From positions 1 to 36,805 of the forward strand of contig CAKUWY010000024.1 of assembly GCA_934699585.1 (NCBI GenBank): a stretch of DNA of 36,805 nt. The letters run 5' to 3'. The notes below the pieces were generated by a model that made no database searches, was not told where the DNA came from, and saw only the letters and a program-made list of their open reading frames with translations. The translations under genes were made by a program, and so were the position numbers. Positions 11,301 through 17,126 of this stretch are shown here, one piece after another; the stretch's first letter is position 1; every line of letters begins with the position of its first letter. The DNA is from an uncultured Fibrobacter sp. (GTDB lineage: Bacteria > Fibrobacterota > Fibrobacteria > Fibrobacterales > Fibrobacteraceae).

Positions 11301-11859
11301 TGTTGAAGCCCACCGTTCCTTCTACCCCTATGGCTTCTGTCCCAACCTTAAAACCCACACTGGCAAAGCTTGCAATGTTCAGTCCAGCAGTTGCACTAAA
11401 TCCGACCCCGCCCGTGCTGGAAACATTCTGTTCAACACTTACGACACCCATGGTCCAACTCGTCTCTAGGTTCCATGTTCGCATAGCTGAGTAGCGATAT
11501 ACATACCCCAGGGTACCACCATGAAACTGGTCATCAGGAATACCGCGAATATCGCGGCTTATGCTCCCCGGAGAAAGGGTCCAACCGAGTCCAACCCATG
11601 TAGCCTCTTGTTGGGGAGAAATTCCAGCGTGGTAAGATAAACTTAGTGGATAGCCTCCATAAGGTCCAGGCAGTTCTCCGAGAGGTATGGAGTATGCAAA
11701 GTTCCCAGTTTGAAGACTTACCATGTCCTTCATTCCAGAGGGTTCGAACTGCATGTAGTCAGGTTGAACAGGGCCTCCCTGCAATGCGAACAAGGGAGAA
11801 ATGGCAACCAAAGCAGCCATCAGCCAATTTCTCGCTTTTGTCACAAAAGTCGCAATCAT
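5305..11859 (-). CDS. RHS-1: giant SpvB/RHS-like secreted protein, 2184 aa
   Basis: This is the partner of RHS-2. It has a signal peptide (hydrophobic core WLMAALVAISPLFA) followed at about residues 41-110 by the N-terminal block typical of Bacteroidota/Fibrobacterota RHS-type proteins: SLQTGNFAYSIPLGELPG, LSLSYHAGISPQ and WVGLGWTLSPGSISRDIRG. Residues of about 135-310 are Gly/Ser/Ala-rich and probably beta. The centre is long and poorly conserved to my eye. The C-terminus carries a single RHS motif (YDRYGNMVRFVS, YYEYDPFGHLVQVRDDDG). Its ATG overlaps the upstream OmpH-like stop (ATGA), and its TGA overlaps the TTG of RHS-2, so the two giants are probably translationally coupled. It ends just after an RHS motif without a tip domain, as if the RHS shell continued in the next polypeptide. 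The exact function is unknown; a surface or toxin-cocoon role is inferred from the family. Confidence 0.88.
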   Translation of the reverse strand: MIATFVTKARNWLMAALVAISPLFALQGGPVQPDYMQFEPSGMKDMVSLQTGNFAYSIPLGELPGPYGGYPLSLSYHAGISPQQEATWVGLGWTLSPGSISRDIRGIPDDQFHGGTLGYVYRYSAMRTWNLETSWTMGVVSVEQNVSSTGGVGFSATAGLNIASFASVGFKVGTEAIGVEGTVGFNNTAGLNMSLMLSSNGIASARMGTSIGGRNVKASAGVQYSTGSGAAYSVGFGDAHGVSNVGLSAGPSGIRTSMKSGPISTEMSRNGSSVSVNGGILSVSNASAKGGIRTSSVGFAIVVPTYVGVFSLGFGQALHEYHLRSATSDYVYGYMYQAGPSILSDGQNKIFGLPVATASQGGSSGNIPWKWTMKGRTLESLGEDEMYPSYDMYTVSSEGVSGTFRPFTREEHRLHKIVSNEKTTSSEVFEDYSVLLKDSTDGWPYGSEFEEATGGSVLARSQNHDYESYRQCIHSDSCSPYALYSTRFRNEGNRLVFRKNTESDDTLTTGMNFLFVGEGGYYESEPFEGAKSRERRKISDILLKRKLDSYDYALYGSRKIEPILEDNSPVGKLKGFVITNSDGTRYYFEQPVRSYLKVDYSINQEKGTPIFVDLEGDASDGYLENMAKSVKELMGWTFEMADPSKAVENTLNYVFKKGSLDENCKADAESENNALFYTYQVNMNPYATQWLLTEIRGADFIQLGDSVGDNVGYNVKFHYTEPSIYRWRTPFARPGLDAVDLPNFRMPRNGYTPEGCDSRMYQAGFGVKEYVYLKSIETSTHRAEFELNDPATEERVDGKGWDFNYNDKSKTMPMVVQASILSRASVVSEESASLPTGNGYQQAFTKQKISIVPEYLYTNMKLPERLLRKFRGNAAIKVTGMPSVDAPTKSQMVQDTVLYQIPSELTFSVDSVGQFEESPADEYGYGLYRLRIRLVGDSIYAYRYAKSNSDMDKYNQTFVVFGENGNYVSHPLINWSDLVFAGDSSDPAENQMRYLKKISYFNRGDSTPYREFEFGYDYSLHPKALNSYCKGRYPADNGQVEDSPDYAGLGICESQNSGNHLYGKLSLKSITETDCQYGKCSSLPPFKFEYHSPSLTSTRLSTKNSWMNLSQNLTYASPEDTVGTNQFPDSYYENITDLDASIIASSNVVDDWGFWNERANPENHKVWQDFADYGASAWSLSRVTEPAGGVIEIDYERDVYKDGEENSNENMYAEFESADYCKNFAGDYSVAESDSSRICLELSPLYWREQCLGPRSAFWDVVRPAGYRGTGFEYLDTMGITTSGEVDTSRNVLYNVLGNMGTKVKCGFGGLGRCSRTRSVAVLGDAKPLKLLSKNDGSARRLLVLDRSMHYMDAALQAAADKINSSKNWGIKSKQGSFWVRNSMSEMKGGDLRVRRLVRHDIGRTVTTEYTYEPGEIAQLPDSAYNTVIGNRFYSGKVSFALPDMDLSPKSRIVGFGDNDLFYVPGSNITYPKVTVKNYGAGISNGRTEYEYVTPETGIPADFIDEDTRSALQPFLRVNTRIFVWGGYEDDRTYKERPFLVAFTLLDANKHALGETRKMMVVRDGVTSFTFYDENIRNARYLAATSRFSMDSSLSVQHDTLALNASLSDFNDMDVSVIWFLGTYTKTYNKQGMKDEIRDDQNFVLHKSWLRSQKEGYYPIIYKAVEYGQDSITLQEMDANSGAEKDERDVADFESSVAYHDFTAFLGLNTKISFYRGGSSALMVRQDSTAYSTRVPDIAPGVAEGAENTQKNKIGRQVERWSYERVLKCKDGKKDKNCEKQYIALYDKDSRKDSKSFRYIRYPAFQVSSVSYTGHDNQPSSHIGLWGKSALENHQFDPLTGLPTATLAKAPSPDGKEMRKLTLKKPHYSVVDGDTSLANGMFRRNMLSQNYLSALYSGTVPATSPWNSIQVNDSLRSFDIAPYRQMPDSVYPGKKRPYVGWGNFRSRREPREIVGGGNLLSAVSPFQSTDPAHGQSFPTVTDYDGEMIGFVDWHFRVRESRDGFGRTTATHYSHDGMYETGLFFPAGLSEVASIVPHRDTIAMANCAINSIGYGVTENELVLFDGFSQISCYAVPKQGRTLIAEYTLRKSGRAWETVRDTVSGNPYVLTLYGGYLLSYLRIYPADAQSRTFVYDRYGNMVRFVSEDNVSTYYEYDPFGHLVQVRDDDGNSFKAHHREYRNGGQN

Positions 11860-12395
11860 CGATATTTATTGTTCAAAAAGAGAACAAAATCCTCAGTCAA
11901 GTCCGCACGTGAACCGTCCCCATACACTATACTGCCATTACTGGACGCAAATACCACATCTAACCCATGTTCCTTGGCATATTCCGCAAGAGATCCATTT
12001 ATTTTCTCATAAACAGGGGCCATCAACTCTGACTGCATTTTCTGCAACCCGCCTTTTTTCGCCTGCTCAAACCGGCCAAGTTCCTCTATCCGGTGTGTTT
12101 GCTCCGACTTTAACTTTTTTTTTGTTTCAATAGACGCCGTATCGTATTCCAGCTTCAACCGTTCCTCAAAGCTAGCGAGAGAATCCTCTATAACTTTTTC
12201 AGCATCATTCCACTTAGATTCTTCTGCAAGCAACTGATCCCTCACCTTCTGGGCTTCTACGAAGGTATTCAGCATCTTTTCGGTATTGATAAATCCATAA
12301 CGAACTGACGTTTCATGGACAAAGATACAGTAAACGATTCCAACAGCAGAAAGAATCAGCGCAACCACAGCAAAGACATTTGCAAGCCTATTCAT
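11856..12395 (-). CDS. OmpH/Skp-like periplasmic protein B, 179 aa
   Basis: OmpH/Skp family proteins are periplasmic chaperones that hold unfolded outer-membrane or secreted proteins. The fold is recognisable: a beta start (RYGFINTEKMLNTF), a long charged coiled coil (about residues 50-125) and the closing strands IVYGDGSRADLTEDFVLFLN, which match the family's YG..DLT..V...LN ending. Unlike classical Skp, the hydrophobic N-terminus (about residues 8-27) lacks an obvious Ala-x-Ala cleavage site, so it may be a membrane anchor. The ATG overlaps the previous gene by 8 bases, and the TGA overlaps the RHS-1 start by 4. This tight coupling suggests that it serves the RHS proteins; that link is inferred. 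Confidence 0.8.
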   Translation of the reverse strand: MNRLANVFAVVALILSAVGIVYCIFVHETSVRYGFINTEKMLNTFVEAQKVRDQLLAEESKWNDAEKVIEDSLASFEERLKLEYDTASIETKKKLKSEQTHRIEELGRFEQAKKGGLQKMQSELMAPVYEKINGSLAEYAKEHGLDVVFASSNGSIVYGDGSRADLTEDFVLFLNNKYR

Positions 12396-12891
12396 CTTTC
12401 ACCCCCATATACCGCAGTAAGTCCCGTGTCTTGTCCGCTTTCCCCTTCGCTCCATATACCACAAAATTTGAGGCCGTACCAAAAAGAATTTCAAAACCAT
12501 GCTGTTGGCCAAATGAAGCAACCAAACTATTGAATTGTTCATAGACATTCTGTATTTTCGCCCCTGCAACCAGGCGGGCGGAATCGAGCATCTTATGTCG
12601 GGCCACGTTGGATTCCATATTGAGTAATTCTAGTAAATTCCGTTCATCAAGTTTCCCTTTCGATAAAGAATCTAGGATTTTTGAAAGAGAATCGTCAAAA
12701 AAGTTCATTCTTTTTCGAACAAAATCATCCATTGTTCCTATAGTCTGATTTGCATAAAGCATCGGTTCATAACGAGAAAGCGCAATGGATGTGTCTACAA
12801 AAAAAGGGTCCCTGCCACCACCAGAAAGAGTCTTTATAGCAAAGGCCACAAAAAAAATTGAAAATAATAGAGAAGCAAAAGCTAATTTCAT
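12388..12891 (-). CDS. OmpH/Skp-like protein A, 167 aa
   Basis: This is a divergent paralogue of the next gene. It has an N-terminal hydrophobic segment (MKLAFASLLFSIFFVAFAI), a helical middle and a C-terminal end of the same shape (FEILFGTASNFVVYGAKG, then DLLRYMG). The open frame extends upstream to 12975, but I prefer ATG 12891. It gives a clean membrane or signal segment and sits 7 bases after the stop of the lipoprotein gene, whereas the longer form would overlap that gene by about 75 bases. The Shine-Dalgarno is weak (GGTGAG). Two OmpH-like genes in tandem directly before a giant secreted-protein pair suggest a dedicated heteromeric chaperone or tether. Family membership is less certain than for protein B. 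Confidence 0.7.
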   Translation of the reverse strand: MKLAFASLLFSIFFVAFAIKTLSGGGRDPFFVDTSIALSRYEPMLYANQTIGTMDDFVRKRMNFFDDSLSKILDSLSKGKLDERNLLELLNMESNVARHKMLDSARLVAGAKIQNVYEQFNSLVASFGQQHGFEILFGTASNFVVYGAKGKADKTRDLLRYMGVKDE

Positions 12892-12898
12892 TAAAGAC

Positions 12899-13327
12899 TC
12901 ACCACACGTCGTAGAAATAGTGGTGTTCCACCCCGGTATAGGTGTCGGCGTATATAACCTCGGCCCCCGAAACATAAACGGTTAGGCTGTAGTTGCCGTC
13001 CAAATCAAACTGGTAATAATATTCCTCGTAGTGGCGGTCGTATCTATAAACATATTCGCCATCCCAAAAATAGTACGGACCATAACCATCGTAATAGACA
13101 GTAGCATCCCCGTTCCAGTCCACCTTCACAGATACCGTCAGAGAAGGCGACAAGGAATAGGTATCGCCGCACAGGTAGTCAGCCCCCATCCAGGAGCAAT
13201 CCTGCCCATAGTAGTAGTGGAAATGGATCTTTGCCTGGTAACCGTGGTCCGAGCCGTCAGTTCCCCAATCCCCACAGCCAACGAGAACCAAGGCAAAGGC
13301 AAATAAAATAATCGATAAACGTTTCAT
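12899..13327 (-). CDS. Tyrosine-rich small lipoprotein, 142 aa
   Basis: The protein starts with a lipoprotein signal (MKRLSIILFAFALVLVGC; Cys18 is the lipidation site). The mature part is strikingly rich in aromatic residues: I count 24 tyrosines in 142 residues, including YYY runs. It looks all-beta, with alternating polar and Tyr positions. It has no family I recognise. It is the first gene of the run leading to the OmpH-like and RHS genes, 7 bases ahead of OmpH-like A, so it is probably co-transcribed and could be an outer-membrane accessory or surface-docking lipoprotein for the RHS proteins. That role is inferred from position only. Confidence 0.75.
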   Translation of the reverse strand: MKRLSIILFAFALVLVGCGDWGTDGSDHGYQAKIHFHYYYGQDCSWMGADYLCGDTYSLSPSLTVSVKVDWNGDATVYYDGYGPYYFWDGEYVYRYDRHYEEYYYQFDLDGNYSLTVYVSGAEVIYADTYTGVEHHYFYDVW

Positions 13328-13342
13328 GTCTCTTTACAAGAA

Positions 13343-13364
13343 TCCCCCGACAAAAGTCGAGGGA
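13343..13364 (-). terminator. Weak hairpin after the 13391-13993 lipoprotein gene
   Basis: Read on the minus strand this is a 9-bp stem (TCCCTCGAC / GTCGGGGGA, one U-G pair) with a TTTT loop, lying between two lipoprotein genes. It is followed only by TTCTTG rather than a long U run. It could be a weak terminator or a processing site that partly separates the upstream lipoprotein gene from the RHS operon. Confidence 0.4.
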
Positions 13365-13390
13365 AATAAGATGATTTAATTTGTCCTAAA

Positions 13391-13993
13391 TCAGTCGGAT
13401 TCGTAGTCACCGTGAAGTTCTTCTTCAGCTGCTTCCGTATTTTCATCTTCGTACTTTTCAGGAGCCTGCAAGTCGCGAGTGCTGCCATACTTGCGCTTTT
13501 CCTCTTCCGTCAATTTATTGGAATACACGATGTCTTCCTGTTCCTGGTTGGCAGCCTCCTCCTCCTGCTTCAAGACACGCTGGCCTTCTTCCAGGCGACG
13601 GCGGATATGTTCCTTTTCCATTTCTTCCAGGTTGGTTCCAACCTTGGCCTGTTCTTCGGAAACGATATAGCGTTCATTGGCTTCATCCATGGCGTCCTTG
13701 ATGCCAATCAAGCGGCCCTTGCCATCCACCTTCAAGCCCGCCTTGCGGAGAGTCGAGAGAGGTAGGCGGCGAGCGGCAACCTTGTATTCTTCCTTGAATT
13801 CATCACCATCACTAATTTCGTTAGCTTCGCTCTCGGTCACATAATCCAAGGCTTCACCCCAGCGGGATCCCTGCACGCATGATGTAAAACCAACCAGGGC
13901 GGTATCAATCTTTTCAGGATCGTCCGACACCGTACCTGCACAGCCAGCAATAATCATCGCCAAAAAAGACACACCCATCAATAGTTTTTTCAT
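13391..13993 (-). CDS. Lipoprotein with acidic, coiled-coil C-terminal half, 200 aa
   Basis: ATG 13993 is preferred over the longer open frame (to 14038) because GGAGG lies 8 bases upstream and the protein then begins with a textbook lipoprotein signal (MKKLLMGVSFLAMIIAGC, Cys18). The mature protein starts with a small domain of about 80 residues (DTALVGFTSCVQGSRWGEALDY), reminiscent of small alpha/beta domains in Fibrobacter lipoproteins. It continues as a strongly charged, Glu/Lys-rich helical region (residues of about 105-200). I recognise no named family. A hairpin downstream and a 63-base gap separate it from the RHS operon. It is divergent from the traB-family gene, with which it shares an AT-rich intergenic region. 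Confidence 0.75.
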   Translation of the reverse strand: MKKLLMGVSFLAMIIAGCAGTVSDDPEKIDTALVGFTSCVQGSRWGEALDYVTESEANEISDGDEFKEEYKVAARRLPLSTLRKAGLKVDGKGRLIGIKDAMDEANERYIVSEEQAKVGTNLEEMEKEHIRRRLEEGQRVLKQEEEAANQEQEDIVYSNKLTEEEKRKYGSTRDLQAPEKYEDENTEAAEEELHGDYESD

Positions 13994-14131
13994 AGGACTT
14001 TCCTCCGAAAAAATAATATCCCCTTCAAATATACACATTTTTTTCTAAAAAATCCGCTTTTTACCTTTTTTTTGCTTTTTTAGGCATTTTTCGCGAACAA
14101 CCACCCCCTTTTTTCTATTTTTTCGCCCATT
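13994..14131. promoter_or_regulatory. Divergent intergenic region, pyrimidine-rich
   Basis: These 138 bases separate the minus-strand lipoprotein gene from the plus-strand traB-family gene, so promoters for both must lie here. It is AT-rich with long T and C/T runs on the plus strand. I see no convincing -35/-10 pair, and there is no clear Shine-Dalgarno before the traB-family ATG. Confidence 0.4.
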
Positions 14132-15304
14132 ATGAGAGAAAATGCGGACATCTACCGAATTTCTACTAGCGACAACAGGGAAATCGTCCTTGTAGGCACG
14201 GCCCACATCTCCCAGGCGTCTAAGGAACTGGTCAAGGAGACCATCGAAGCCGAAAAACCCGATACGGTGTGCGTAGAATTGGACGCCGGTCGCATGCAGT
14301 CCCTCAAGGATCCCGACCGCTGGAAGAATACCGACCTGAAGTCCGTCATCAAGAACAAGCAGCTCGCCACACTCATCGCCAACCTGGTGCTGGGCTCGTA
14401 CCAAAAGCGCATGGGCGCCCAGACCGGAGTCAAGCCCGGAGCCGAACTGAAAGAGGCTGTAGATGAGGCCGAAGGAAACGAAATCCCCGTGGTCCTTGCC
14501 GACCGGGACATCAAGATTACGCTAAAGCGGGCCTGGGCATGCACCCCCTGGTACCGCAAGCTGAGTCTTCTGGGCGGCCTTTTCGGGAGCATCTTCGACA
14601 AGACCCAGGTCAGCGAAGAAGAACTGGCCAAAATCAAGGAACAGGATTCCCTCAGCGCCATGATGCAGGAATTCGGCAAGACCTTCCCCGAAGTAAAGAC
14701 CGTTCTCATCGACGAACGGGACCAGTACCTGGCAAGCAAAATCAAGACCGCCCCCGGAAACAAGGTGGTGGCCGTGGTAGGCGCCGGTCACGTGAAGGGA
14801 ATCGCCAGCATCATCAGCGAGAACAAGGAACTCCCCAGCGAAGAATCCATCACGGTTATCCCCAAGGGCTCCCCTATCTGGAAAATCATCGGCTGGGCAA
14901 TTCCCGTAGCCATCGTGGCAAGCATCATCTACATCGGATACCAGGCAGGCATCGAAAAGGCCGGCGAACTGAGCCTCCACTGGGCCATGCTTACCGGTGG
15001 CGGCGCCATGCTGGGCACCATCATCGCAGGCGGCCACCCCCTCACGGTTCTGGTGGCGCTGATCATGGCTCCATTTACAGGGCTTACCCCGCTTATCGGC
15101 GTCGGGTTTTTTACCGCCCTCACCCAGGTCTATATGCGCCCGCCGAGAGTCCAAGAAATGGAGACCCTCGCCGACGACATCTGGCAGGTGAAGCACTGGT
15201 GGAAAAACCGCGTCACCCGCGTCATGCTCTGCTTCTTGTGTCCGGGAATCCCCGCTATCATCGGGAAGATCCTCGCCATATTCAAGATATACCAGGCGAT
15301 ATAA
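14132..15304 (+). CDS. TraB/GumN-family membrane protein, 390 aa
   Basis: This is a member of the TraB family, named for an enterococcal plasmid pheromone-shutdown protein and related to TIKI/GumN putative metalloproteases. The N-terminal domain (about 1-235) shows the family motifs: VLVGTAHIS near residue 22, CVELD near 48, VVLADRDIKITLKRAW, and VVAVVGAGHVKGI near 217. The His of GTAH and of GAGHV are the likely metal ligands in the TIKI-like fold. From about residue 250 there are three or four hydrophobic membrane segments, including a PLTVLVALIMAPFTGLTPLIG stretch. Length is normal for this family (about 390). The molecular function in bacteria is unknown. It stands alone on the plus strand and converges with glgE. 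Confidence 0.88.
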   Translation: MRENADIYRISTSDNREIVLVGTAHISQASKELVKETIEAEKPDTVCVELDAGRMQSLKDPDRWKNTDLKSVIKNKQLATLIANLVLGSYQKRMGAQTGVKPGAELKEAVDEAEGNEIPVVLADRDIKITLKRAWACTPWYRKLSLLGGLFGSIFDKTQVSEEELAKIKEQDSLSAMMQEFGKTFPEVKTVLIDERDQYLASKIKTAPGNKVVAVVGAGHVKGIASIISENKELPSEESITVIPKGSPIWKIIGWAIPVAIVASIIYIGYQAGIEKAGELSLHWAMLTGGGAMLGTIIAGGHPLTVLVALIMAPFTGLTPLIGVGFFTALTQVYMRPPRVQEMETLADDIWQVKHWWKNRVTRVMLCFLCPGIPAIIGKILAIFKIYQAI

Positions 15305-15305
15305 A

Positions 15306-15358
15306 AGTGTGAAATGTGAAGTGTGAGATGATTAATTTCACATCACACATACCACACT
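15306..15358. terminator. Imperfect palindrome between convergent traB-family gene and glgE
   Basis: The 75-base convergent gap is built of GTGTGA-like words in one orientation followed by the same words inverted (AGTGTG...CACACT). The inner arms GTGTGAGATGA and TCACATCACAC pair at 9 of 11 positions around TTAATT. It could fold on either strand and act as a bidirectional terminator, although no clean U run follows. The words resemble the heptamer array at the right end of the window. Confidence 0.4.
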
Positions 15359-15379
15359 CCACATTCTCCAAAACGATCT

Positions 15380-17110
15380 CTATATCCTCTTCACAATGAA
15401 CATGTGTCCGGGAGCACGGGCCGGATCCAGGCGGACAAAGTTCTTGCTGCCACGCCACACGAAACTGTCTCCGGTAATCACGTCCTTCAAGAAGTAGAAG
15501 TCATCTTCGGCCATGCCAAGCTTTGACATGTTGATTTCCACCAGGCCTTCTTGGGGGTTGTCCATGTCCATGTTGCACACGCACAAGATAATGTCGTCGC
15601 CCGTCTTCTTGGAGTAAACCATCAGCTGGTCGTTCTGTGCGTAATGGAATTCCAGGTTGTCGTATTCCTGCAGGGCGGCGTGTTCCTGACGGGCGGTGTT
15701 TACCCGACGGACAAAGTCCTGGATACCCGGACCGCTCCAGTTGTGAACCTTGTACTGGTACTTCTCGCTGTCGGCCAGTTCTTCCTTGATAGGACTCGGG
15801 ATGTTTTCGCACAGCTCGTAGCCGTTGTACATACCGGTAAGGCTCGAAAGAGTAGCCGCCAAGAAATAACGCTGCTTGAAGGCGTTAGGGCCCTTGTAGG
15901 CCAGGTATTTCGGGAAAATGTCCGGCGTGGTCGGGAAGAAAATGCCCCGCATGTATTCCTTGGCACCACTCTGGGTAAGTTCCTTCAGGTACTGCTCGAA
16001 TTCCCATTTGGCAGACCGCCAGGCAAAGTAGGTATAGCTCATGTCAAAGCCGGACTTTGCCAAACGGTGCATCATTTTCGGGCGAGTAAAGGCTTCGGCC
16101 AGGAACACCAGTTCCGGGCGTTTTTCCTTCACATCGGCAATGAGCCATTCCCAGAAGGGGAAAGGCTTAGTATGGGGATTATCGATACGGAAAATCTCGA
16201 TTCCCTTGTCGGCCCAGAACAGAATGATGTTCTCGATTTCTTTCCACAGGGCCTTGTAGTTTTCGTTGTAGTAGTCGAAGGGGTAAATGTCCTCGTACTT
16301 CTTGGGCGGGTTTTCCGCAAACTTGATGCTGCCGTCCGGTTCGTGGTAGAACCATTCCGGATGGCTCTTCACGTAGGGGTGGTCCGGACTGCAGTTGAGG
16401 GCAATATCCAGCGCCAGTCGGAGTCCCTTATCACGGGCGGTCTTTGCAAAATGCTCGAAGTCCTTCATGGATCCCAGTTCCGGGTCCACGTCGTAATGGC
16501 CACCGTTCTTGTTACCGACGGCGTAGGGGCATCCTGGTTCAATGGGTTTGCCCTTCTTGTCCACCTTGGCGTGCAAGGCGTTGTTTGCGCCCTTGCGGTT
16601 CGTAACACCAATCGGGTGAATCGGCACCAGGTAAACCGTATCGAATCCGAGGTCGGCGATGTAGTCGAGTTGCTTTTCGCAATCCTTCCAGGTAGCGCTC
16701 TTCTTGGGGTCAGTACCCTGGCTCTTGGGCCACATCTCGTACCAGGTTCCTACACGGCTGTAGGTAGGGTCCACACGGAGTTTCATCACGGGGGACTCGG
16801 TAGGAACATCCTTCGGTTCAATGGTCCAGGCGCAAATCTTGTATTCGTAGTAACCGATGTTATTGACGGTAAAAGAACCTTCCCACTGGTCATTATCCAC
16901 AAAGTGCATGGGAGCCTTTTCCCATTTTTTCTTGGACACGTGACGGTAGAAAATCGCAGCGTCGTACTTCTCGTGACTGTGACGGAAAATATCCGCCGTA
17001 AGCGTTACCGTATCACCGGGCTCACGCTTGAGCATAAAACGCCCCCCTTCGATTTGGGGGCAGATGTTTTCAATAACCAGATTGTCTTTGAGGGTAGGAA
17101 TAGTAGCCAT
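15380..17110 (-). CDS. glgE: GlgE-type alpha-1,4-glucan:maltose-1-phosphate maltosyltransferase (GH13_3), 576 aa
   Basis: GlgE extends alpha-1,4-glucans using maltose-1-phosphate, in the cytoplasm. The N-terminal beta domain (VIENICPQIEGGRFMLKREPGDTV) and the GH13 barrel are clear. The barrel carries YLVPIHPIG, LALDIALNCSPDHP, IFRIDNPHTKPFPFWEWL (with the nucleophile Asp) and FLAEAFTRPKMM (with the acid/base Glu). Then come YTYFAWR, LAATLSSLTGMYNGYEL and the DSEKYQ motif typical of GlgE. At 576 residues it is shorter than typical GlgE (about 650-700): the helical S insert between the N domain and the barrel seems absent. It starts 16 bases after rodA and is probably part of the mre operon transcript. 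F. succinogenes is known to make glycogen and to release maltodextrin-1-phosphates, which fits. Confidence 0.88.
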   Translation of the reverse strand: MATIPTLKDNLVIENICPQIEGGRFMLKREPGDTVTLTADIFRHSHEKYDAAIFYRHVSKKKWEKAPMHFVDNDQWEGSFTVNNIGYYEYKICAWTIEPKDVPTESPVMKLRVDPTYSRVGTWYEMWPKSQGTDPKKSATWKDCEKQLDYIADLGFDTVYLVPIHPIGVTNRKGANNALHAKVDKKGKPIEPGCPYAVGNKNGGHYDVDPELGSMKDFEHFAKTARDKGLRLALDIALNCSPDHPYVKSHPEWFYHEPDGSIKFAENPPKKYEDIYPFDYYNENYKALWKEIENIILFWADKGIEIFRIDNPHTKPFPFWEWLIADVKEKRPELVFLAEAFTRPKMMHRLAKSGFDMSYTYFAWRSAKWEFEQYLKELTQSGAKEYMRGIFFPTTPDIFPKYLAYKGPNAFKQRYFLAATLSSLTGMYNGYELCENIPSPIKEELADSEKYQYKVHNWSGPGIQDFVRRVNTARQEHAALQEYDNLEFHYAQNDQLMVYSKKTGDDIILCVCNMDMDNPQEGLVEINMSKLGMAEDDFYFLKDVITGDSFVWRGSKNFVRLDPARAPGHMFIVKRI

Positions 17111-17126
17111 AATGCCGTAAATATAA

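Noticed and set aside
12892..12975. Longer N-terminus for OmpH-like A from 12975
   Set aside because: It would overlap the lipoprotein gene by about 75 bases and put 28 non-conserved residues before a good membrane segment.
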